This document shows positions 26,833 through 34,900 of a stretch of 64,000 nucleotides of DNA, in pieces. The stretch's first letter is position 1; every line of letters begins with the position of its first letter. The stretch covers positions 37,451 through 101,450 of the forward strand of contig NZ_FNHI01000031.1 of the NCBI RefSeq assembly GCF_900103455.1, in the 5' to 3' direction. Below the pieces are notes generated by a model. The model searched no databases. It was not told the DNA's origin and was given only the letters and a program-made list of their open reading frames with translations. The translations under genes were made by a program, and so were the position numbers. Source of the DNA: Streptomyces wuyuanensis (GTDB lineage Bacteria; Actinomycetota; Actinomycetes; Streptomycetales; Streptomycetaceae).

Positions 26833-28250
26833 CCCCCCGCTTCCCCGGCGGTCCGGCGCGCCGCGGCAGGCAGGTCGCGATCGTCGTCGGCGTGGTGGCC
26901 GCGGTCGGCGCGGGCGGCTGGTTCACCGGTACGCAGATGCAGTCGCCCGCCGACGCCGCCGCCGCGCACCAGCCGCCGAAGGCCGGCCCGGTAACGGTCG
27001 CCGTGGCACGGCAGAAGCTGACCGCGACGGTGGTGGCCCAGGGTACGGTGGAGTTCGGCGCACCGCAGGGGATCTCGCTGTCGGGTCCCGTGGGCTCCGC
27101 CGGCGAGGACGAGAGCACTCAACGGGTCACCAAACTGCCGGCCGAGGGACAGACCCTGACCGAGGGCAGCGTCCTGATGCAGGTCAGCGGCCGTCCGGTG
27201 TTCGTGCTGCGGGGTTCGGTGCCGATGTACCGCTCACTCGGCCCGGACAGTTCGGGCGAGGACGTCCGCCAGTTGCAGAGCGCCCTGCGCAGGCTGGGTC
27301 ACGACCCGGGTGCCGTCAGCGGGAACTACCGAGAGGGCACTGCGGCCGCGGTGGGCCGCTGGTACGAGAGCAAGGGCCACGAACCGCAGAGCCCCGGCAT
27401 CGCCGACCGGCAGCAGCGCGGCGATCTGGAGGCGGCGGTGTCGTCGGCCCGGCTCGCCCTACTCGAGCTGCAGACGGGCGGGGGCGACGGCGGCGACACT
27501 TCGCCAGGGGCGGGCTCGGGCGAGGCCGCGGACCTCCGGCTGCGCGCCGCGCGCCAGGAGCTGGACCGGGCCAATGCGGCGCTCAACGCGTTCATGGCCA
27601 CGTACGGCACCAAGGTGCCGGCGGGCGAGGTGGTCTTCCTGCCCGAACTGCCGGTCCGTGTCGACAAGGTCAAGGTGAAGCTCGGCGGCTCCCTGGAGGG
27701 CGAGGTGGCCACCGTGACGAGTTCCGACGTGGTGGTGCAGGCCACGGTGCCCGCGACGGACGGCGCCGCACTGCGCGAGGGCATGGAGGCGCGGATCGAG
27801 GCAGCGGACGGCCGTCAGGTCCGCGGTGTCGTGTCGCGGGTCGGCGGCGTGGACGCCGGCCGGGCCGGGGACGAGACCGGTGCCGCTCCGGGTGACGCCG
27901 GGAAGTCCGGCACGGACGGCGAGGCCGCTGGGGGCGAGGGGGCCGCCGCCGACCCGGCGGCGCCGGTGCCGTTGGAGATCTCCGTGCCCGACCCCGGACC
28001 GCTGAGGAACCAGTCGGGCGGCGTCGCCAAGGTCACCATCGAGGTGGGCGCCTCCGAGGAATCCGTCCTGGTGGTGCCCGTGGCGGCGGTCCGCACCTCC
28101 ACCGACGGGAAGGCCAGGGTGCAGGTGCGGCGCGACGGCAGGACCGTCACCGTGCCCGTCACCGTCGGGCTCGCCGCCGCCGGGCTCGTCGAGGTGACCC
28201 CGGGCGGTGGTGCGCTGGACGAGGGCGACCGCGTGGTGGTCGGCCGGTGA
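26829..28250 (+). CDS. Peptidoglycan-binding membrane-fusion adaptor (HlyD/MacA-like)
   Basis: This 473-residue protein has one N-terminal membrane anchor (VAIVVGVVAAVGAGGWFTG), then a beta-rich adaptor region (VTVAVARQKLTATVVAQGTV). A PG_binding_1 domain lies at about residues 138-185 (SSGEDVRQLQSALRRLGHDP), followed by a helical hairpin (DLRLRAARQELDRANAALNA). The C-terminal barrel region includes VEVGASEESVLVVPVAAVRT and LVEVTPGGGALDEGDRVVVG. This layout is the actinobacterial version of MacA-type adaptors, in which the PG-binding domain probably anchors the complex to the wall. A low-complexity Gly/Asp/Ala insert lies near residues 345-380. Start and stop overlap the flanking genes. Confidence 0.9.
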   Translation: MTPRFPGGPARRGRQVAIVVGVVAAVGAGGWFTGTQMQSPADAAAAHQPPKAGPVTVAVARQKLTATVVAQGTVEFGAPQGISLSGPVGSAGEDESTQRVTKLPAEGQTLTEGSVLMQVSGRPVFVLRGSVPMYRSLGPDSSGEDVRQLQSALRRLGHDPGAVSGNYREGTAAAVGRWYESKGHEPQSPGIADRQQRGDLEAAVSSARLALLELQTGGGDGGDTSPGAGSGEAADLRLRAARQELDRANAALNAFMATYGTKVPAGEVVFLPELPVRVDKVKVKLGGSLEGEVATVTSSDVVVQATVPATDGAALREGMEARIEAADGRQVRGVVSRVGGVDAGRAGDETGAAPGDAGKSGTDGEAAGGEGAAADPAAPVPLEISVPDPGPLRNQSGGVAKVTIEVGASEESVLVVPVAAVRTSTDGKARVQVRRDGRTVTVPVTVGLAAAGLVEVTPGGGALDEGDRVVVGR

Positions 28251-28984
28251 GGGGGCACTCCACGGCGGCGGCCCCGTTCGGAAAGCCGCCGGACACGGAG
28301 ACCGTGATCGAACTGCGCGCGGTGTGCCGGACCTTCGACTCGGACCCGCCCGTGCACGCCCTGCGCGACGTGGACCTGACGGTCCGCCGGGGGGAGCACC
28401 TGTCGATCGTCGGGCCGTCGGGGTCGGGGAAGTCCACGCTCCTCAACATCCTGGGCCTGCTGGACCGGCCGACGTCGGGGAGCTACCGGATCGACGGCGT
28501 GCCGACCGGCGCCCTCAGCGACCTGGAGCGCACCGCCCTGCGCGGAAGCCGCATCGGTTTCGTCTTCCAGTCCTTCCATCTGCTGCCGTACCGGACCGTC
28601 GACGAGAACGTCATGCTCGCCGAGGTCTACCGGGTTCCCCGGCCGGGCCGCGGGCGCCGCACCCGGGCCGAGCGTGCCCGGGAGGCCCTGGCACGGGTCG
28701 GCCTCGGGCACCGCATCGGCTTCCAGCCCGGCCGGCTGTCCGGCGGCGAACGGCAGCGGGTGGCCATCGCCCGTGCCCTGATGGGCGAGCCGGCCCTGCT
28801 GCTGTGCGACGAGCCGACCGGCAACCTCGACAGCGAGAACACCGATTCGGTTCTGGCGCTCTTCGACGAACTGCAGTCGCAGGGCATGACATTGCTGGTG
28901 ATCACCCACGACGACACCGTCAGCCGACGTGCGACCCGGCGGGTACGGATACGCGACGGCCGGCTCGGTCAGGAGAGCGCATGA
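28247..28984 (+). CDS. ABC transporter ATP-binding protein, MacB/LolD type
   Basis: This 245-residue nucleotide-binding subunit has Walker A GPSGSGKSTLLN, Q-loop region FVFQSFHLLPYRTV, signature LSGGERQRVAIARAL, Walker B LLLCDEPTGNLD and H-loop ITHDD. DEPTGNLD is typical of the MacB/LolD/FtsE class that works with FtsX-type permeases. It starts with GTG inside the adaptor's stop (GTGA) and its own stop overlaps the permease start (ATGA). A basic insert PRPGRGRRTRAER is present between the Q-loop and the signature. Confidence 0.95.
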   Translation: MRGHSTAAAPFGKPPDTETVIELRAVCRTFDSDPPVHALRDVDLTVRRGEHLSIVGPSGSGKSTLLNILGLLDRPTSGSYRIDGVPTGALSDLERTALRGSRIGFVFQSFHLLPYRTVDENVMLAEVYRVPRPGRGRRTRAERAREALARVGLGHRIGFQPGRLSGGERQRVAIARALMGEPALLLCDEPTGNLDSENTDSVLALFDELQSQGMTLLVITHDDTVSRRATRRVRIRDGRLGQESA

Positions 28985-30363
28985 GGCGTACCCGTTCCGT
29001 GGCGGGCCGGGGAAGGCAGACGTCCGAGCCGGGCACCGGGCAGCACACCCGGCCGGGGAATCCCGTGGAAGTGGTGGACGCGGGACGGCAGCCGCGAGCC
29101 CGGGCCGGCCGACGCCTGCGCCCGGACCGGCGGCGGCGCGAGCGGCCGGGGCGCCCGCGGATGGACCCTCGCGACATGTGGTCGGAGGCCCTGGCCGGAG
29201 TACTCGCCCGTCCGGTGCGCTCGGCACTGACGACGTTGGGCACGGTGCTCGGCATAGGCACACTGGTCATCACGATCGGTGTGGCGTCGACGGCGGCGAA
29301 CCAGATCGTCGGCCGGTTCGACGCCCTCACCGCCACCTCGGTGGCCGTCACGGTGCCGCCCCCGCGGCCCGGCTCGGACGGCCCCCCGCTGGTGGACTGG
29401 TCGGGCGTCCAAGCGGTCGAGCGCCTCGCCGGAGTCGTGTCGGCCGCGGCGCTCGCCGAATCCGACGGCACCAGGAACGTGCAGGTGCGGGCGAACGACG
29501 TGGTGGCGCCCGGGGAGCTGACCGCGCAGACCCTGGCGGTCGTGGCGGCCGGCCCGACGCTGCCGGCGGCGGTGCGCGGCACGATGGTCACCGGCCGCTT
29601 CTACGACGCCGGCGACATCGCCCGCCATGAGCGGGTGGCGGTCCTCGGGGACCAGGCGGCCCGACTGCTCGGCATCGACGACGTGCGCGACGCGCCGGCC
29701 GTCTTCTTCCGGGGCCAGTCGTTCACCGTGATCGGCGTGCTCGGCGGCTTCCGGCGCGAGCAGCGCCTGTCCACGTCGGTGATCCTGCCGCCGACCACGG
29801 CGGCGGACCGGATGGGCCTGGCGCACGTGACCCAGGTGCTGGTCAACACCTCCCTCGGCGCAGCGCGGCAGGTCGCCCGGCAGGCGCCCATCGCCCTCTC
29901 GCCCGGGAAGGAGGACGCTCTCACCGTGGTCGCCCCGCCGGACCTGTCCAAGGCCAGGAAGGGCGTCCAGGGCGACGTCAACGGACTGTTCCTGGTGCTC
30001 GGGTTCGTCTCCCTGGTCGTCGGAGCCATCGGCATCGCCAACGTCACCCTCGTCACGGTGATGGAACGGGTCGGCGAGATCGGGCTGCGGCGCGCCCTCG
30101 GCGCGTCCAGACGCCAGGTGGCCGGCCAGTTCCTCGCGGAGTCGACCACGATCGGACTCCTCGGCGGGGTCATCGGCGCGGCGCTCGGCATCGTCGTCGT
30201 GGTCTGCGTGGCCGGCGTCAAAGACTGGACCCCGGTACTGGACCTGCGCCTCGCCCTCGGTGCTCCGCCGGTCGGCGCCTTCGTCGGCCTCCTCGCGGGC
30301 CTCTACCCCTCGCTGCGCGCGGCCCGCATGGAACCCGTGGACGCGCTGCGGGCACCGTCGTGA
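28981..30363 (+). CDS. ABC transporter permease, FtsX/MacB family
   Basis: This 460-residue protein starts with a long basic cytoplasmic N-terminus of about 75 residues, unusual for the family. The first helix follows (ALTTLGTVLGIGTLVITIGV), then a large extracellular MacB-type domain (residues about 100-330, ending before KARKGVQGDVNG). Three C-terminal helices lie around GLFLVLGFVSLVVGAIGIAN, IGLLGGVIGAALGIVVVV and GAPPVGAFVGLLAGLYPS. The signature ERVGEIGLRRALGASRRQV is the conserved FtsX cytoplasmic loop, and the end ARMEPVDALR is also typical. Fourth and last gene of the overlapping unit. Likely substrate classes are antibiotics, peptides or lipids, but this is unresolved. Confidence 0.93.
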   Translation: MRRTRSVAGRGRQTSEPGTGQHTRPGNPVEVVDAGRQPRARAGRRLRPDRRRRERPGRPRMDPRDMWSEALAGVLARPVRSALTTLGTVLGIGTLVITIGVASTAANQIVGRFDALTATSVAVTVPPPRPGSDGPPLVDWSGVQAVERLAGVVSAAALAESDGTRNVQVRANDVVAPGELTAQTLAVVAAGPTLPAAVRGTMVTGRFYDAGDIARHERVAVLGDQAARLLGIDDVRDAPAVFFRGQSFTVIGVLGGFRREQRLSTSVILPPTTAADRMGLAHVTQVLVNTSLGAARQVARQAPIALSPGKEDALTVVAPPDLSKARKGVQGDVNGLFLVLGFVSLVVGAIGIANVTLVTVMERVGEIGLRRALGASRRQVAGQFLAESTTIGLLGGVIGAALGIVVVVCVAGVKDWTPVLDLRLALGAPPVGAFVGLLAGLYPSLRAARMEPVDALRAPS

Positions 30364-30621
30364 GCCGCCGTGCGGCTCCCGGCCCCGGGGCCGCCGCCAC
30401 GCCTCGTACCGGGGCACGCGGCGGACCTCCGGGCACTCGCGATCCCGAGGCAGCCGACAGAGCCGAGGAACCGGAGGCTGGCGGCCCCGCTCAGGGGCCG
30501 GCTGCCGCCGGGCTTCGCAGGTCTGTGATGTGCGCCACCTCGGGCAACGATCCGGGGGCGCGAACGGGTTCAGGATGCGTGAGAGCACCCGGCGCACATC
30601 AACGGACGGTACGAGGACGCC

Positions 30622-31122
30622 ATGCGGAGCGGTTGGACGGAGTTCGAGGAGTTCGTGGCCCAGTGCGGACCGCGGCTGCTCCGCTCGGCCTGGCTGCTGA
30701 CCGGCGACCCCCACCTCGCCGAGGACCTGCTGCAGACGGCCCTGGCCCGGAGCTGGCCCAAGTGGCGGCGCATCCGCCACGAGCAACCCGAGGCGTACGT
30801 GCGGCGGGTGATGATGAACGTGCACGCCTCCTGGTGGCGGCGGCGCTGGCGTGGGGAGCTGCCGCACGCGTCGCTTCCCGAGTCCGCGGTGCCGGAGGAC
30901 CGGTACGGGGAGGTGGATCTGGAACGTACCGTGCAGCAGGCGCTGCGGCGCCTGCCTGCCCGGCAACGGGCCGTGGTGGTGCTGCGGTACCTGGAGGACC
31001 GCAGCGTGGAGGAGACCGCGGCGATGCTGAACTGCTCCGCCGGGACGGTCAAGAGCCAGGCCGCCAAAGCCTTGCGTACGCTCCGCGGCACTCTCCCGAA
31101 TCCCGTCGATCTGCCGAGGTGA
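30622..31122 (+). CDS. SigE-family ECF RNA polymerase sigma factor
   Basis: This 166-residue sigma factor has region 2 at about 10-80 (LRSAWLLTGDPHLAEDLLQTALARSW, split here as LTGDPHLAEDLLQTAL) and region 4 at about 110-160 (LPARQRAVVVLRYLEDRSVE, NCSAGTVKSQAAKALRTLR). It matches the SigE-like group common in Streptomyces. The ATG at 30622 follows GAGGAC by five bases. It lies 258 bases after the export operon and 3 bases before its membrane partner, so the last two genes form a sigma/anti-sigma-like pair. Bases 30364-30621 show no gene and should hold its promoter. Confidence 0.93.
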   Translation: MRSGWTEFEEFVAQCGPRLLRSAWLLTGDPHLAEDLLQTALARSWPKWRRIRHEQPEAYVRRVMMNVHASWWRRRWRGELPHASLPESAVPEDRYGEVDLERTVQQALRRLPARQRAVVVLRYLEDRSVEETAAMLNCSAGTVKSQAAKALRTLRGTLPNPVDLPR

Positions 31123-31125
31123 CCG

Positions 31126-31869
31126 ATGAGCACCGGTGAGGAAAAGCACGGGCCGGAGGTCGAACTGCTGCGGTCGCTGCTGCTGGACCGGCCGGCGGAC
31201 CTCCCGGCACCACCCGACCGGATGGCAGGGGTGCGCAACCGGTTCCGCCGCACCCGGCGGCTGCGCGCCGCGGCGACGGCCGTGCCCCTGGCGCTGCTGG
31301 CTGCCGTCTTCCTGCCGCAGCACCTGGGCCCTGACGGGACTGCCGACGTGGCCGGCCCACCGGCCGCACCGACATCGTCACGGGGGGCCACGAGCCTCGA
31401 GAACCTCTACGGCCTGGAGTTTCCCGTTCCGCCCCACTGGAGCCTGCTCACGGTCCCGTCGCAGCGCGAGGGGGCCTCACCGGTGCAGTTCGTCTCCGTC
31501 GACCCGCTCGCCGCGCCGCGGAAGTCCTGTCCCGGCCTGCGGGCCGACGAGTGGACCGACCCGGCCTGCCTGCCCGTGCCCGGCTCCGGTCTCCGTGCAC
31601 TCGTGGCCTTCCAGATCGAGGTCAACCCCTCGGTGGCGGCCGAGGTCGAGCGCGATTCCGACGTGAAGACGGTCGAAGGCGAGGTCTCCCCCGTCTGCCG
31701 CTCCCTGTCCGGGACGAACGGGACCAAGATGTACACGGTGCAGCGGTCGGCGGGCCCCGGGCACCCGGACGCGGTGCTCACCGGGACGGCATGCGTGGGC
31801 GAGATCACCCCGGAGACCCGCACCGAGCTGATGGCCGTACTCGACAAGGCCGTCGTCCCGCTGCCCTGA
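31126..31869 (+). CDS. One-pass membrane protein, probable anti-sigma partner
   Basis: This 247-residue protein has an N-terminal cytoplasmic segment of about 45 residues (VELLRSLLLDRPADLPAPPD), one membrane helix (LRAAATAVPLALLAAVFLP) and an extracellular domain with four cysteines (RKSCPGLRAD, DPACLPVPG, SPVCRSLSG, GTACVGEI) that may form two disulfides. It begins three bases after the sigma gene stop, so translation is probably coupled. The topology suits a sensor that holds the sigma factor, but no zinc-type anti-sigma motif is present and no family was recognised. The anti-sigma role is inferred from position. Confidence 0.78.
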   Translation: MSTGEEKHGPEVELLRSLLLDRPADLPAPPDRMAGVRNRFRRTRRLRAAATAVPLALLAAVFLPQHLGPDGTADVAGPPAAPTSSRGATSLENLYGLEFPVPPHWSLLTVPSQREGASPVQFVSVDPLAAPRKSCPGLRADEWTDPACLPVPGSGLRALVAFQIEVNPSVAAEVERDSDVKTVEGEVSPVCRSLSGTNGTKMYTVQRSAGPGHPDAVLTGTACVGEITPETRTELMAVLDKAVVPLP

Positions 31870-31990
31870 CCCGGCCGCCGCCGGGCCCTGCGGTCCGCCG
31901 GCGAACGCACGGACCCGCGGCGCCGTGGGGCGCCTCCGGTGCGGAGGGGAGGATCGTGGGTAGGGTGCCCGAGCCGTGCGCCGGGTCCCG

Positions 31991-34900
31991 TCACCTCTCA
32001 CCAGCCGTTCCCGGCGGGCGCGCGTGTGAGCAGCCGCTCGCACGGCGCGGATCCGATGCCCGGACGATCGCCGATTCCACGGCCGCCACCCGGTCCGCGA
32101 GCAGGCCGAGGGCGGCGACCGCACGAGTGGAGGTGTCCTCGTCCGGGCCGCCCGTCTCCTGGCGGCGCCGGTACCCGGCGGTGATCGCGGCCCAGCGGAC
32201 GCCTTGCTCCTCGGTGAGGGTGCCGCGGAGCTCCGCGAGCTTGAGGAGATTCGCCTCCGCGGCGGTGGCGAGGGCCTGCGCCTCGCCCGCGTAGTGGTCG
32301 TCGACGACCGAGGCGAGTTCGGCGTCGTTCATGACGGGCACGATCCGCTGGGCGATCTTGTTCATGTCGCGGTACGAGCCCTGGAGCAGGAACGGCGGCT
32401 CGGTGCGGGTCGTGTCGTCCTGGGCGGCGGAGGCGATGTACGCGTCGTTGACGGCGAGTACGGTCCCCCGGGCGGTCAGCACATGGCGCAGTACCGCGAG
32501 GACGCGGCCGAGCTCGGCGGCGGTGTACGGATGGGCGAGCCGGTCGCGGTGGGCCGTGGGGTCGTCCGCGGCGAGGCGCAGCAGCAGGTCGAGGTCCGCG
32601 CGGTCGCGCGCGGCCAGCGGTGCCAGGACCGGGTTCGAGGTCAGGGCGTTCTCGACGAAGCTGAGGGCGAAGGCGTGCTCCTTGCCGGTCAGGACGTCGC
32701 CGAGGTTCCAGACGTCGGCGCGGTTGGCGAGCATGTCGGGGATGTGGAAGCGCTGCCCGGACCCGGTGTGGGGGTTGCCGGCCATGCACACGGCGAACCG
32801 CTTCCCCCGCAGGTCACGACCGTTCAGGGTGCGGGTCGCGTCGCACAGCGGGATGAACTTCTGCAGCAGTTCGGGAGAGGTGTGCTGGACGTCGTCCAGG
32901 TACAGCAGGACGTTGTTGCCCGCCGCGAGCGCGAAGTCGATCTTCTCGATCTCCCGGCGGGCGGTGGCGTTCGGGGCCTCGGCCGGATCGAGTGACGTCG
33001 TCGCGTGGCCGAGGGCCGGACCGTCCACCTTGACCAGGAGCAGGCCGAGGCGGTCCGCGACGTACTCCATGAGGGTCGTCTTGCCGTAGCCGGGCGGTGA
33101 GAGGAGCAGCAGGAGGCCGCTGTTGTCGGTCCGCCTGCCGTCTCCCGCGGCACCGAGCTGTTTGGCGAGGTTGTCCCCGACGAGGGGCAGGTAGACCTCG
33201 TCGACGAGCCGGTTGCGCACGAACGAGGCCATGACCCGGGGGCGGTACTCGTCCAGGCGGAGCCTGGTGCGCTCGGCTTCCGCGAGCGTGCCGCGCAGCC
33301 GCTGGTACGCACGGAAGCCGGGCACCACCCGGTCGGCGAAGTCCGCGGTCCGGACGAGGAATTCGTCGAGGCGGACCGTGAGGCTGCTCCGGACGATCCT
33401 CCGGTGCGTACCGAGCAGGCCACCGACGGTACGGGTCAGCGGGGCGTCGACATCGTGGCGCGGGAGGCGGGGACAGAGTTCGATCGCAACGGCCTCGGCG
33501 AGGTCGCCGCCGTCGACGTCCTCGCCGCAGGCGCCGGCGTACGACGTGAGCCAGCCTTCGACGAGCCGGTGCGCAGCGGCCGGTTCGCCGTCCTCGATGT
33601 GCCTGCGGACGTCGTCCTCGTACGGGGAGGAGGAGCCGACGGCCCGGCGGAACTTGTCGAGCAGGGTGCGGGCCGCGGCGCCGGTGGTGAACGACCCACC
33701 GGAACCCAGTTCCTCGACGAGGTACTCGGCGGCGACCGCGTGGCGCCGTGACGGCAGGCCGGGCAGTGCGGACGCGAAGTCCGCCATGGCGTCGGCGAGT
33801 TCGGTGCGCAGCGCGTCGAGGGCGGGTGCCTCCCCGAAGGTCTCGCGTGCGCGTACCAGCGACCCGGCGTGGCGGGCCCATGTCTCGCGTGCCGACGGCG
33901 TCGTTCCGTAGGTCCAGAAGAGCTGGGCCGCGGCGCGGGCGGTGGCCGGGTGGCGCAGCAGCCCGGCTTCCTCGCGCAGCCGCAGCACGGCTTCGAGGAT
34001 GGCTGCCGTGTCGTGGTCGTGGATGCCGCGTTCGTACCCCTCGTCGTATGCCGATTCGGCGGCCGCACGGGCGAGGGCGCGGAGGTCCGTTCCGGCGAGC
34101 CCTTCGGCTCCGTGCTCGGCGAGGAGGCGGGCGGCGAGGTGTTCGGCCCGGTAGACCTCGTCGTTCTCCGAGGGGAGGAGCTGGGCCCAGTACGGGTGGG
34201 TGTCCCGGAACTCCGGCGTTGTGACGGGCGAGCTGTAGTCGGTACCGGTCAGTGTGAAGGCCATGCCGTCCCCGCGCGGGACGAGGGTCAGTTCCGCGGC
34301 CCGTGTCGTGACGGCGAAGCGGTGACGGCCGAGTCGGATCGTGCCGCCGCCGTCCGTGTACAGCTCGGTTCGGTCGCGCAGCGCCCGGCCGGCCTCCTGG
34401 CGCGCTGCCTTCAGTCTGCCCTCGACCTCCTCGGCGCGTGCCCGGTCGCCGAGCGCGCGGAGCTCTTCGGCGGTGCGGCGGACCTTGGTGGTCATCGGGT
34501 CGGAGGCGAAGAACGTGCTGACCTCGTCGGCGCTGGCCAGGGAGGAGGCCCGTCGGGCGATCGCCTCCAGAACGCGTGCCGCCGACACCGCCAGCCGTTC
34601 GGCCCGGCGGGCGCGGGAGTCCTGAAGCGTCTGCCTGCGGGCGGAGAACGCCTCGTGGACCTCGATGCGCTTGTCCGCGAGATCGGTGACGAATTCGTCG
34701 TGGTCGGCGAAGCGCGACTCCAGGTTCTCCAACTGGAGCATCAGCCGGGCGAGTTGCGTGTCGCAGCTCTCCGGTGAGTCGGCGGCTGCCAGCGCCCCCG
34801 TGACCGACTGGCCCAGCAGCGCGAACTCGGCGGCGAACTCGGCCCGGCCCTCCTGCTCGAGCAGGGCCCGGCGCCGGCCGGCCAGGGTGGCACGTGCCCG

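Noticed and set aside
28969..31323. A 784-codon minus-strand frame opposite the permease and sigma genes
   Set aside because: It covers several genes with clear motifs on the other strand and has no domain itself.
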